From Flavobacterium muglaense (GTDB lineage Bacteria; Bacteroidota; Bacteroidia; Flavobacteriales; Flavobacteriaceae), in contig NZ_JACRUK010000026.1 of the NCBI RefSeq assembly GCF_014305155.1, positions 1 to 50,380 on the forward strand: DNA of 50,380 bases. Direction: 5' to 3'. The number at the start of each line of letters is the position of its first letter. Positions within the stretch are counted from its first letter, which is position 1. Below are positions 42,667-50,380 of the stretch, piece after piece. The translations under genes and the position numbers were made by a program. The notes under the pieces were generated by a model. It was not told the origin of the DNA. It saw only the letters and a program-made list of their open reading frames with translations, and searched no databases.

Positions 42667-43699
42667 AATACAATGCAAAATATAGTAATGGAAAAAGGCC
42701 TATTTTATGTCGGATGGATGTTCCTAAATCAGGTTCGAATATTCCTTGGACAATAAAAAAAGAGAACAATAGTAATAAGGTCCACAATTCAAACTGATAG
42801 TAATTTCTGTTTTTTAAACACTTTGAAAACCGCACAAATAAAATATAGAAAAGCAATAATTGCCAAAGCATAAAGATTATTACTTGTGGCGACAATATGT
42901 GCTTTATTCCTTCCAATACAGGAATATTGACAGCCATGAAACCATAAAAAATTCCAAACGTTTCTCCATACCAAGTATCCTGTGAAAAAGGCGAAACTAT
43001 AGCGGTGTTAATGTTGTTTTTATTAGCGTTTTCAACAACGTAATTTTCCCGAGTTTTTTTTGAAATATACTCTCCTTTAATAATACCGTGACTTAATGAC
43101 AGAAAAACCGCAATTAAAATTCCGTAAAAAATGGTACTCATAGACTTGTTTTCAAATTTAACAAATGACAACGCATACATCCCTACTGAAAAAATGGGCA
43201 TCAGTAGGTAATAGGGTCTGAAAAATGAAAAACAAGCGATTAAAAACAATGAAAAAGTGATCTTAAAAGAAGCTTTTCGATCAGATTGAAATATAAAAGG
43301 AATTGTACTAAACATCAAAAAGGTAATAAACTCCTTAGTAGGCATTGACATGTATAATCCTAGCAGTAAAAAAGCGATGTAAACCAATATGTTTTTAACG
43401 TTTAATTTATGCAAATTGACGGGTATCCCTATCTTAAATAAAATGCAAGTGACGATAGGAAACTGAATTAACGCAATCAAAAAAAAGGAAAGATGGCGCA
43501 ATCCTGTAAGCTTGTAAAACATAATGGCAAAAGGGTAACTACCCAGCCAACCTATTTCCTTTCCCTTATCAAATATAATTATGACAGTGTCATTAAAGTA
43601 CCTTTCGGGTAAAATATAAGGGGTCAAGAATGCAATAATTAAACTGCAAAAAAACAACCCTAGAAATACTGTTTTATTCTTTCTTACTACTATTCGCAT
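42629..43699 (-). CDS. EpsG-like polymerase/membrane protein
   Basis: 356 residues with about 9-10 hydrophobic segments. A start rich in Lys/Arg then hydrophobic helices, an early periplasmic loop with YFNDTVIIIFDKGKEIGWLG, and later MPTKEFITFLMFSTIPFIFQ and EPDLGTSIRHKIGLFPLLYF resemble EpsG/Wzy-type polysaccharide polymerases. A second polymerase-like protein follows with overlapping frames, so one is probably polymerase and the other ligase. I cannot say which. Confidence 0.75.
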   Translation of the reverse strand: MRIVVRKNKTVFLGLFFCSLIIAFLTPYILPERYFNDTVIIIFDKGKEIGWLGSYPFAIMFYKLTGLRHLSFFLIALIQFPIVTCILFKIGIPVNLHKLNVKNILVYIAFLLLGLYMSMPTKEFITFLMFSTIPFIFQSDRKASFKITFSLFLIACFSFFRPYYLLMPIFSVGMYALSFVKFENKSMSTIFYGILIAVFLSLSHGIIKGEYISKKTRENYVVENANKNNINTAIVSPFSQDTWYGETFGIFYGFMAVNIPVLEGIKHILSPQVIIFMLWQLLLFYILFVRFSKCLKNRNYYQFELWTLLLLFSFFIVQGIFEPDLGTSIRHKIGLFPLLYFALYYEDFRKDVQQST

Positions 43700-43740
43700 T
43701 TTTGTTCTTGTATTGAAAATGATCTTACATTCGAATTATT

Positions 43741-45051
43741 TTAATGAAATAACACTATTAATTTGTCTTTTTTATAAATTATTATGGCTGCAACAATATT
43801 CCAGAAAAACGTACTGACCACAAATGCAATTGCTGCTCCATTCATTCCATAAACAGGAATTAAAAACCGATTTAAAACAAAATTGATACCCACTGCAATT
43901 AGTAGTGTTCTTTGAAAAATTGCTTGCCTACCGGTCATGTTTAAATACACCCTTGCGCTTCCAAAGAACGCACAAATGAATTGGCCAAATAGTAGTATCA
44001 ACAATGGTTCTTTAGCAACGAGATAATCTTTACCAAAAAAAGCCAATATAGGAGATACAAATACAGCCAAAAATAAAGCTATTGGCAACGAAATTAAAAG
44101 AATTAATCGGCTACTTTTTTTAAGAATGTTATGCAGTTCCTTCCAGTTTTCGGCTTGAAAATACTCTGATATTTTTGACGAAATTGTTATTGTAACTGTC
44201 AAAACAATCATGGTCAACATCGTAATTATTTTTACTGCAACTCCATAATAGGCCACTGTAGCATCATCTCGATATTTTTTTAAAAACAAAACGTCAAAGC
44301 TCATTAATAAAAACATGGCCATTCCGCTTATGGCAATCGGATAAGACTTTGTAGTAATCTCTTTATACGAAAATGAATTATTAGCAAAACTACCTGCTGA
44401 TGTACTGAAGTAATACAGTAATAACAAACTGCTAGCCACTCCCAGTACTACAAAACCATAGCTAAATACTTGTGGTAATAAAACCTCCTGGCTTGTTGAT
44501 AATAAAATAATAGACCCTACCATTACCGGAATATACTTTATAGTGTTCCGGAACAATTCAGCTACATATAAATGATCCAAGGCTCTAAAAACCTCCGTAT
44601 TAAGTACTGTTAGGGCATAGAAAAAGAGAATCGATGTAGCTTGCAGTAACATGGAGTAAACATTCCTATCAGCAAAATAGTTGTTAACCCAGTTTTCATC
44701 CAATATAAAAATGATTGCATATAGTACCACGGACATGACTAGTAGTACGACTACCATCTTTTTGTAGGTGTTTTTTATGCCGTCTATTGCTTTTATACCA
44801 CTTAGTCTTCCTTTAAAATAAAGTATTGATTGCTCAAAACCCAACAAACAAATGCTTCCTACAACAAAAAGAAATGTTCTAACAAAATCATATTGCCCTA
44901 TAATATGTGCACTATAATTCTTAGTCAAAAACAACGTAAATCCAAATAAGAGTAATACGCCCAAAACTCTCAAAACTAAAGTTAATAGACTCTGCACAAC
45001 CATACTGTCTCTATAACTTTTATGAAAATACTGTCGTATTATTTTTAACAT
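43741..45051 (-). CDS. Wzx-type polysaccharide flippase
   Basis: 436 residues with 12 or more membrane helices and the N-terminal layout of PST transporters (YRDSMVVQSLLTLVLRVLGV, then FTLFLTKNYSAHIIGQYDFV). It should flip the undecaprenyl-linked repeat unit made by WcaJ-like, GT2 and GT4 enzymes. It is upstream of the polymerases and downstream of the Wzz-like gene, in a co-directional run. Confidence 0.92.
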   Translation of the reverse strand: MLKIIRQYFHKSYRDSMVVQSLLTLVLRVLGVLLLFGFTLFLTKNYSAHIIGQYDFVRTFLFVVGSICLLGFEQSILYFKGRLSGIKAIDGIKNTYKKMVVVLLVMSVVLYAIIFILDENWVNNYFADRNVYSMLLQATSILFFYALTVLNTEVFRALDHLYVAELFRNTIKYIPVMVGSIILLSTSQEVLLPQVFSYGFVVLGVASSLLLLYYFSTSAGSFANNSFSYKEITTKSYPIAISGMAMFLLMSFDVLFLKKYRDDATVAYYGVAVKIITMLTMIVLTVTITISSKISEYFQAENWKELHNILKKSSRLILLISLPIALFLAVFVSPILAFFGKDYLVAKEPLLILLFGQFICAFFGSARVYLNMTGRQAIFQRTLLIAVGINFVLNRFLIPVYGMNGAAIAFVVSTFFWNIVAAIIIYKKDKLIVLFH

Positions 45052-45104
45052 TTTAAACTGTTATCATTCGATTATTAAAAAAAACACTTAAAAATAAGCT
45101 GCAA

Positions 45105-46082
45105 TTATAGTTGCGCAAGAGCAGCTTGTTTTTTATAAAATGAGCGAAACAAACAACCAAAAATAAAAAGAAATACAAATAAAAATGGAATTACTAATTT
45201 CAACTTTCCATTTAATGCTTTAGTCTTTACTTTGTTTAAAATTAAAGACTTATCATTAATTATTTTATTCGAATCTAATAAATCAATGTTCAAATACCCC
45301 AACATGTTTGTTAATGAATCTTTCGTCCTCACCATATTATTGAGTTGCAAGTTCTCATTGTTATACACTAATTTATCACCTTTGGCATTCAATCCATCCC
45401 CTAAAGTAAATTGGGCAATAATACCATCAATTTGAGTAATGATTTCCTTTTTTACCTGTATTTTTTGGGCTAGGTTACTTCTAAATACTTTTTTGTAAGC
45501 ATCATAATAATTGCTTGTATTTAAATACTTCAATATAGGTTGAATACTTGCTTCATTGACCTTTGTTTTGGTTTCAATACTAATGGTATGGTAAGCATAA
45601 TTTTTACTTGTTGTAGTTTCCTCAACAATTGTTTTTAAATCTCCATTTTGTGCCATCAATTTTAAGAGTTCCATGTTTTGTCCATTTGAATTTATAAATT
45701 TATAAATATCAACAATGGGCTCAACAGTAATTGCTTTTATTTCGGACACATCTTGAATCCCAATTCCTTTTAAAAATGCCACATCATGCTCTGAAATCTT
45801 AGATTCTAATAAGGCTATTTTATGGTATAAATAATCCGTGCTTTCAAATTTTGGCTCTACAATTAATTGTTGCCTATAGGTTTTAAAATTTGAATCTAAA
45901 TACAAACCTATCCCAAAACCAAGAAATATTAAAACGATCAATATGATTGCGTTTTTAATAAAAAAACGTATCATTTTGAACAGCATGGCATTAATCCACT
46001 GAAAAAAATTGCCTACTTTATTAAAAATCATAAATAAGTCAATCTCATGATTGTCTTGGCTTTGGGGTACATTTGTACTCAT
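45105..46082 (-). CDS. Wzz-like chain-length regulator
   Basis: 325 residues. Two membrane helices, at about 46-62 (AIILIVLIFLGFGIGLYL) and about 298-316 (KLVIPFLFVFLFIFGCLFRS), flank a periplasmic, coiled-coil-prone domain (about 63-295). That is the Wzz layout. The Pro-rich region before the second helix is weak. It probably sets polymer length together with the Wzx and polymerase proteins. It is 8 nt after the DUF6909-like gene. Confidence 0.8.
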   Translation of the reverse strand: MSTNVPQSQDNHEIDLFMIFNKVGNFFQWINAMLFKMIRFFIKNAIILIVLIFLGFGIGLYLDSNFKTYRQQLIVEPKFESTDYLYHKIALLESKISEHDVAFLKGIGIQDVSEIKAITVEPIVDIYKFINSNGQNMELLKLMAQNGDLKTIVEETTTSKNYAYHTISIETKTKVNEASIQPILKYLNTSNYYDAYKKVFRSNLAQKIQVKKEIITQIDGIIAQFTLGDGLNAKGDKLVYNNENLQLNNMVRTKDSLTNMLGYLNIDLLDSNKIINDKSLILNKVKTKALNGKLKLVIPFLFVFLFIFGCLFRSFYKKQAALAQL

Positions 46083-46090
46083 TTATTTTT

Positions 46091-47770
46091 TTATTTTACG
46101 TTAAAAATTTGTTCCAAAATTTTAATAGTAATCAAATACGTTGGTTTTACTCCAGTTGTCCCTAAACCTCCAGAAGCTAGTGTACTTCCCGTTTCTAATG
46201 GATTATCTGATGCATAATATGCATATCGTACTTTAACATCCATTGGTACACTTTTTCTAATTTTAGAGGCTGATTGAATGGCTTTTTGATAATACGATCC
46301 TTCCATTTCTAATCCAATTACTCCCCAAGTAGATTCGTGGAAAAACTTTAATAAATCCCTATTCTGTAACGATGTTCCTAATACAGTAACCATAGGTCCT
46401 GCAAAAACAGCAATATCATTGCCTTCAAACATAGCAGCAGTTAATTCATTTTCGAAAAAATAATTATCAGCTGTTCCTTCATTAATATGTGCATTTGGAA
46501 TCATAATATCTCCCTTTCCTCCTTCTAGAATTCCTGCTTTACCCATAATAGAAACCGATTCTACATTAAGCAAAGTGTCTTTCTTGAACGGTTTCAGCAA
46601 CTCATCAATAGTTTCATAAGCTTGCTCACCAAAAGCATAATCCATTACAATCAAAACTGGTTTTTTATCCCCTAGTTTTGCTGTTGGAAACGATGAATTG
46701 GCCCAATTAATTTTGGCAGTATCAAATATTTGAACATCAATATTAGTTCCTGAATCATCTGGAACTGCAATCATTCCTTGTTTCATTGCAACTGCTGCTA
46801 CACTATTACGCACTTCATGAGCTCCTGATTTACTTAGTTCTTCATAAATAAAGAAATCCGATTGGTCTTTGAACTTTGATTTTAAAACTGATGTTGCAAA
46901 AATAGAATTCATCACCGAGTGCATATTGGCACTAATCACATGAATAGGACGGTCGATCAACCCGTTTTCTTTCAAAACTTCCTTGATGTTCGTTGCCCAT
47001 CTTTCGCCGTGAATATGGTGTCCTAAACGCTCTCTTAAAATAGGACTAAAAGTAATGGTTCTTTTATTATTATCAACAATTTCTTCGATAGCCAGTTTCC
47101 CTAACCAGAATATAATTTGTAAAAAACGATCTGGAGCTGCCTCAGATGCAAACGCATCGTAGATATCTAGAACTTCCTCAAAAGTACGACCTAGAATATT
47201 TGCAGCATGTGAGATGGCTTTCTCTTTGTCTATTAGTGACAATTTTTTGGTTTGTGAAACTGCATGCTCAAGCTTCACCCAGTCACGAGAAACCTCACCA
47301 GCATCATCCAGTAAAACTCTGTTTCTTATTTTATGAGATTCGATAAAAATGAACGTTAAATGCGTCAAAATATCATAGATATCAGATCGCCCACGTGTGA
47401 TCTCAACATTCATTTGCTCTTCATCAATTCGGTAACAATTACGTCTCCTTTTTGGTGGTACAATAGCTTGAAAATGTGATTTAGAATAACCTTCATCCGA
47501 AGTCAAATTAATAAATCGACATTCCTCTATTCCTAATGGAAGCCTTTCGATAACATACAAAAGTCCATTTAACTCTACTTTTTCTTCGGCAATATTTCCA
47601 TATATTTCAGGACGTAACGTCATTAATGCTTCCCTCAAAGTATCTCCAGAGATCCCCATGGGTTTATAAAACCCTCTATTGAATAAATGGCGCATGGTAA
47701 TGTACATTTTTTCAATTGCTGCCGATGATTCTTGTGCCCTAGAGCGTGATATATTTTTACTGTCTTTCAT
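46091..47770 (-). CDS. DUF6909-like protein with nucleoside-phosphorylase-like C-terminus
   Basis: 559 residues, soluble. The N-terminal half (to about 260) is helical with no known motif. The C-terminal half contains MGKAGILEGGKGDIMIPNAH (about 418-437), AVFAGPMVTVLGTSLQNRDL, GLEMEGSYYQKAIQ (about 492-505) and RYAYYASDNPLE. These align by eye with GTAGGL..GDVVI, EMEGAA and SD of PNP/UDP-phosphorylase and MTA/SAH nucleosidases. I recall the family as DUF6909. A nucleoside- or nucleotide-sugar-related role is a hypothesis. It is the first gene of the polysaccharide run, 8 nt before the Wzz-like gene. Confidence 0.85.
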   Translation of the reverse strand: MKDSKNISRSRAQESSAAIEKMYITMRHLFNRGFYKPMGISGDTLREALMTLRPEIYGNIAEEKVELNGLLYVIERLPLGIEECRFINLTSDEGYSKSHFQAIVPPKRRRNCYRIDEEQMNVEITRGRSDIYDILTHLTFIFIESHKIRNRVLLDDAGEVSRDWVKLEHAVSQTKKLSLIDKEKAISHAANILGRTFEEVLDIYDAFASEAAPDRFLQIIFWLGKLAIEEIVDNNKRTITFSPILRERLGHHIHGERWATNIKEVLKENGLIDRPIHVISANMHSVMNSIFATSVLKSKFKDQSDFFIYEELSKSGAHEVRNSVAAVAMKQGMIAVPDDSGTNIDVQIFDTAKINWANSSFPTAKLGDKKPVLIVMDYAFGEQAYETIDELLKPFKKDTLLNVESVSIMGKAGILEGGKGDIMIPNAHINEGTADNYFFENELTAAMFEGNDIAVFAGPMVTVLGTSLQNRDLLKFFHESTWGVIGLEMEGSYYQKAIQSASKIRKSVPMDVKVRYAYYASDNPLETGSTLASGGLGTTGVKPTYLITIKILEQIFNVK

Positions 47771-47793
47771 TTCTTTTTTTAATTTCTAACCAA

Positions 47794-47820
47794 CAAATGT
47801 AATTTTTATTTTTTATTCAA
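47794..47820 (-). promoter_or_regulatory. Promoter of the polysaccharide operon
   Basis: On the minus strand TTTTG (47822-47818) is followed after 16 nt by TACATTTG (47801-47794), 23 nt before the ATG of the DUF6909-like gene. It is the likely main promoter for the Wzz-Wzx-polymerase run. The spacer is slightly short. Confidence 0.55.
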
Positions 47821-49293
47821 AAGCGCTACTATGTCGCGATTATCTGATAGTCTTGGTATTTTATTTTGACCCCCTAATTTTCCTATCGATTTCATATAAT
47901 CTTGAAAACCGTTTTTGGCCACGCTGGTAATGACTACTTTTTGCAAAATGTTACCTCGGATCAAATCATCATAATAAATGTTTTGCTTTCGCATAGCATC
48001 ATCAATCGCTTTCGCAAAAGTTTCCATGTCAGTAGGTTCACTTTCAAATTCGATAAACCATTCATGATAAGGCAAGCCTGTAATTGGCGTGATTTGAGGC
48101 GCAACGGTGAATTCATTTACACGAATACTGCTGCCTTCCATAGCTTCTTGCAACGCACTCTCTACTTCTTTACCAATAACATGTTCCCCAAAAGCCGAAA
48201 TATAATGTTTGATTCTGCCGGAAACAATCACCCGATACGGCGCCAAAGACGTAAACTGAACCGTGTCTCCTATATTGTATCCCCAAAGTCCCGCATTAGT
48301 AGATATTATCAAAACATAATTGACGCCAAGTTCTACTTCTCCAATGGTATACCGTCTTGGTTTATCAGTATGGAACTCCGTACTTTTTACAAATTCATAA
48401 AAAATACCAGCTTTTAATAACAATAGCATTCCTTTTTCTTTTTGTGAATCTTGGTACGCAAAAAAACCTTCTGAAGCAGGGAAAAGCTCTATACTATCTA
48501 CTTTTCTTCCTATAAGGTTTTCAAATTTGGCCCTATATGGTTCATAATTCACCCCTCCATAGATAAATAAATTGAAGTTTTTAAAAATCTCCCCTACCGC
48601 TTTACCACCTTTTTGTTCTAAACGCTCAAAATACATTTGAACCCAAGAAGGAATTCCTGAAATCACCGTCATATCTTCATGGAAGGTCTCCCCTACAATA
48701 GCATCAATTTTAGTTTCCCAATCTTCTATACAGTTAGTTTCAAATGATGGCATGCGGTTTTTTTGCAAATATTTAGGAACAAAGTGCGCTACAATTCCAG
48801 ATAAACGTCCAAATTGTATTCCGTGTTTTTCTTCTAAAATAGGGCTTCCTTGTAAAAAAATCATTTTTCCATCTACAAAATCAGCTTTACCCGTTTCATG
48901 TATATAATGCAAAATAGCATTTCGTGCCGCCTGAATGTGAAAAGGCATGGATTCCTTAGTCAACGGAATGTATTTAGCGCCAGAGGTTGTCCCTGAAGTT
49001 TTGGCAAAATAGAGTGGTTTTCCTTTCCATAGAATGTTTTCTTCTCCTTTGACTACTTTTTCAATATAAGGCTTTAAGTCCTCATAATCGCGAATAGGAA
49101 CTTGCTTCGCAAAATCTACAAAAGATTTAATACTGGCAAAATTATGGTCGATACCAAAAGCCGTTTGACCAGCTTCTTTTATTAAATCCCTAAAAACAGC
49201 CTCTTGGCTCGCAACGGGATTCATTGCCCAAGCCTGTGTTTCTTTATATATTCTTTTGGCAAATAACTTTGCTGCAATTGATTTTATTGACAT
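47806..49293 (-). CDS. GH3-family acyl-acid-amido synthetase-like protein
   Basis: 495 residues, the family's length. It has the ATP/AMP loop KTSGTTSGAKYIPLT (about 93-107), the LFIYGGVNYEPYRAKFENLI region (about 237-256), LFPASEGFFAYQ, and LIISTNAGLWGYNIGDTVQF near the hinge. GH3 enzymes in plants conjugate amino acids to acyl hormones via acyl adenylates; bacterial versions are common in Bacteroidota with unknown substrates. It lies 36 nt after the orphan membrane protein gene, so they may be co-transcribed. Confidence 0.92.
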   Translation of the reverse strand: MSIKSIAAKLFAKRIYKETQAWAMNPVASQEAVFRDLIKEAGQTAFGIDHNFASIKSFVDFAKQVPIRDYEDLKPYIEKVVKGEENILWKGKPLYFAKTSGTTSGAKYIPLTKESMPFHIQAARNAILHYIHETGKADFVDGKMIFLQGSPILEEKHGIQFGRLSGIVAHFVPKYLQKNRMPSFETNCIEDWETKIDAIVGETFHEDMTVISGIPSWVQMYFERLEQKGGKAVGEIFKNFNLFIYGGVNYEPYRAKFENLIGRKVDSIELFPASEGFFAYQDSQKEKGMLLLLKAGIFYEFVKSTEFHTDKPRRYTIGEVELGVNYVLIISTNAGLWGYNIGDTVQFTSLAPYRVIVSGRIKHYISAFGEHVIGKEVESALQEAMEGSSIRVNEFTVAPQITPITGLPYHEWFIEFESEPTDMETFAKAIDDAMRKQNIYYDDLIRGNILQKVVITSVAKNGFQDYMKSIGKLGGQNKIPRLSDNRDIVALLNKK

Positions 49294-49329
49294 TGTAATA
49301 GAGGTTCATTTAAAATAAAAGCAGTGCGT

Positions 49330-49824
49330 TTATTTTGATTTTTTTGAAGTATTCTTCTTTTTTTGCTCTTGGTCTACTTCTTTTCTTAAGTCCATTTCGG
49401 CATCCGAAGCAGTCAGTTTTAATTCAGGCGTTGCTTCATTTACTGCAGTCAAAATAGAGTCTTTGTTGAATTTAGCATACTCTAATTGTCCATTTAGTAC
49501 TTTTTGAATAGAAAGAATATAGGCTTCATTTTTCTTAAGTGCTAAGCTCAATGAATCTGATTTTAGCGCTAACTCCGTGGCATCTTTTTTTAATTTTGAT
49601 GACGAATAACCTGGAATAAATTCTCTTAATGGCGTAAAGGCAATGATGAATGTGGTAATCCCAATCAGTAAAACGGCACCTAATGAGGCCACTACAAAAA
49701 CATTCATCAAATTGAGCTTCATTGAAAAAATTTCCTCAAAAGTATCTTCGTTCAAAATAACCAAACGGTTTTTGATAAATAATTTATTGTGAATTTTTTT
49801 TCTTTTTAATCTTTTGCCTGCCAT
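49330..49824 (-). CDS. Orphan N-terminal region of a Bacteroidota M23-peptidase-type protein
   Basis: 164 residues. A basic N-terminus (MAGKRLKRKKIHNKLFIKNR) and VILNEDTFEEIFSMKLNLMN are followed by one membrane helix (about 41-62) and a coiled coil (about 72-110). The same start, helix and FTPLREFIPGYSS segment are what I remember from Bacteroidota M23 peptidases, in which a LytM domain follows. Here the protein ends in a Lys-rich tail (DQEQKKKNTSKKSK) with no LytM domain. It may be a stand-alone wall-associated partner, or a shortened gene. Confidence 0.75.
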   Translation of the reverse strand: MAGKRLKRKKIHNKLFIKNRLVILNEDTFEEIFSMKLNLMNVFVVASLGAVLLIGITTFIIAFTPLREFIPGYSSSKLKKDATELALKSDSLSLALKKNEAYILSIQKVLNGQLEYAKFNKDSILTAVNEATPELKLTASDAEMDLRKEVDQEQKKKNTSKKSK

Positions 49825-49841
49825 AGTAGTTCTTTATCATA

Positions 49842-49849
49842 CAAATATA
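49842..49849 (-). promoter_or_regulatory. -7 promoter box of the orphan M23-type gene
   Basis: TATATTTG on the minus strand (49849-49842), 18 nt before the ATG; no convincing -33. Confidence 0.5.
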
Positions 49850-49961
49850 AATAATTAATACCATTGTAAACACTTTGGGACATTTCGTAATCGCATAATA
49901 CTCCTACCTATTTTATATTAATAAACTTTTAACTTTTCAATAATTAAATAAATGACTTAAA

Positions 49962-49973
49962 ATGAGCGCTCAT
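49962..49973. promoter_or_regulatory. 12-bp palindrome over the tatA -33 region
   Basis: ATGAGCGCTCAT is a perfect palindrome lying 14 nt upstream of the TATCTTTG box, where the -33 element would be. It is GC-richer than its AT-rich surroundings. It may be a regulator-binding site. Confidence 0.45.
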
Positions 49974-49987
49974 CTACTAAAACTATT

Positions 49988-49995
49988 TATCTTTG
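49988..49995 (+). promoter_or_regulatory. -7 promoter box of tatA
   Basis: TATCTTTG matches TAnnTTTG and lies 46 nt before the tatA ATG. No TTG is present at -33, where the palindrome sits. Confidence 0.6.
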
Positions 49996-50041
49996 CAGTT
50001 ACATTTATTAGAAATTTGCTACGGCAATAAATTATTCAATC

Positions 50042-50215
50042 ATGGGAAGATTTGGTGTTACAGAAATCCTAGTTATTTTAGCAGTTGTTTTATTACTTTT
50101 TGGAGGGAAAAAAATTCCAGAATTAATGAAAGGTTTAGGAAGCGGAATTAAAGAATTTAAAAATGCCGCTAAAGAAGATCAGCCAGCTGATAAGAAAGAA
50201 GAAACTAAAGAGTAA
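50042..50215 (+). CDS. tatA: Twin-arginine translocase subunit TatA/TatE
   Basis: 57 residues: one N-terminal membrane helix ([20 protein letters not shown]), the TatA hinge [20 protein letters not shown] (20-39), and a charged Lys/Glu tail. That hinge (FGxxxLPxLxxxxGxxxxxF-like) is diagnostic. It forms the size-adaptable pore for folded proteins exported by the Tat pathway. tatC is not in the window. It is short, but the start, promoter and terminator all agree. Confidence 0.93.
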   Translation: MGRFGVTEILVILAVVLLLFGGKKIPELMKGLGSGIKEFKNAAKEDQPADKKEETKE

Positions 50216-50258
50216 TTCTTTATAAAAATGAGTGCACTTTCGTAGTGCTTCATGAGGT

Positions 50259-50296
50259 AATCCCAAATCCCAATTACTGGTGTTTGGGATTTTTTT
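50259..50296 (+). terminator. Terminator of tatA
   Basis: AATCCCAAA (50259-50267) and TTTGGGATT (50283-50291) form a 9-bp stem with a run of T residues to 50297. It lies 44 nt beyond the tatA stop. Confidence 0.85.
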
Positions 50297-50303
50297 ATTT
50301 AAG

Positions 50304-50380
50304 TAGGGCTTGCTGAAAAATTGCAAATCCAATAAAACACAGGTATTTAGAGTTACTTTTTCTTGTTTAAATGCAAAGAA
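50304..50380. other. Possible insertion-sequence end at window edge
   Basis: TAGGGCTTGCTGAAAAATTG (50304-50323) resembles terminal inverted repeats of some IS elements (such as the GGCTTTGTTGAATAAAT type of IS903-like ends). No transposase frame is visible before the window ends. Recognition is weak. Confidence 0.25.

Noticed and set aside
42789..42974. 61-codon minus-strand frame inside the EpsG-like gene
   Set aside because: Out-of-frame shadow of a hydrophobic gene; no start context or motif.

Overview
The window is an AT-rich chromosomal segment of a member of the Bacteroidota, most probably Flavobacterium or a close relative. The evidence is the recurring Bacteroidota promoter box TAnnTTTG upstream of genes, a CarboxypepD_reg-type TonB receptor, the type IX secretion/gliding lipoprotein SprE (PorW), lipoproteins with LxxC-type lipoboxes, the split ATP synthase operon (no atpD/atpC), and many families known mainly from Flavobacteriia (DUF4292, DUF4254, DUF5687, GH3-like). 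No rRNA, tRNA, CRISPR array or complete mobile element was seen. No intergenic stretch exceeds about 300 bases.

Layout. 1-6.1 kb: a TonB-dependent receptor diverges from a LacI-type regulator with palindromic operators between them. A two-gene unit follows: a lipoprotein of unknown function and a polysaccharide deacetylase lipoprotein. 6.1-13.8 kb (minus strand): housekeeping and envelope genes, namely an EnvC-like LytM protein, a DUF4292 lipoprotein, a TPR protein, a sugar nucleotidyltransferase, dut, a polysaccharide flippase, a small lipoprotein and a GNAT acetyltransferase. 13.9-22.7 kb (minus): sprE, bactofilin, AtpZ-like, a small membrane protein, then atpB-E-F-H-A-G, with hairpins after atpE and after atpA that could tune relative expression. 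22.9-28.3 kb (minus): a PadR-headed operon with four paralogous membrane proteins (a duplicated A/B pair), a DUF5687 permease and its ABC ATPase. 28.4-34.6 kb: PaaE-like ferredoxin reductase, GT9 glycosyltransferase, DUF4254, upp, two small-family membrane proteins and purD.

34.7-47.8 kb: a Wzx/Wzy-type surface polysaccharide locus. It holds a CapK-like adenylate-forming enzyme, GT2, a WcaJ-like initiating transferase, UDP-glucuronate decarboxylase (UDP-xylose supply), a methyltransferase, GT4, two polymerase/ligase-like membrane proteins, a flippase, a Wzz-like protein and, at the head, a 559-residue protein whose C-terminal half resembles nucleoside phosphorylases. 47.8-50.4 kb: a GH3-like adenylate-forming enzyme, a membrane protein resembling the N-terminus of Bacteroidota M23 peptidases but lacking the peptidase domain, tatA, and at the right edge a possible insertion-sequence end.

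The two parts most worth following are the PadR/duplicated-membrane-protein/ABC operon, which looks like an undescribed regulated envelope module, and a pair of structured intergenic elements (about 11.25 and 22.8 kb) that share sequence and fold. Several apparent long reading frames begin at TTG codons that are really the end of a TAnnTTTG promoter box; their starts have been moved. All family names come from recognition of the sequence, not from a database search.
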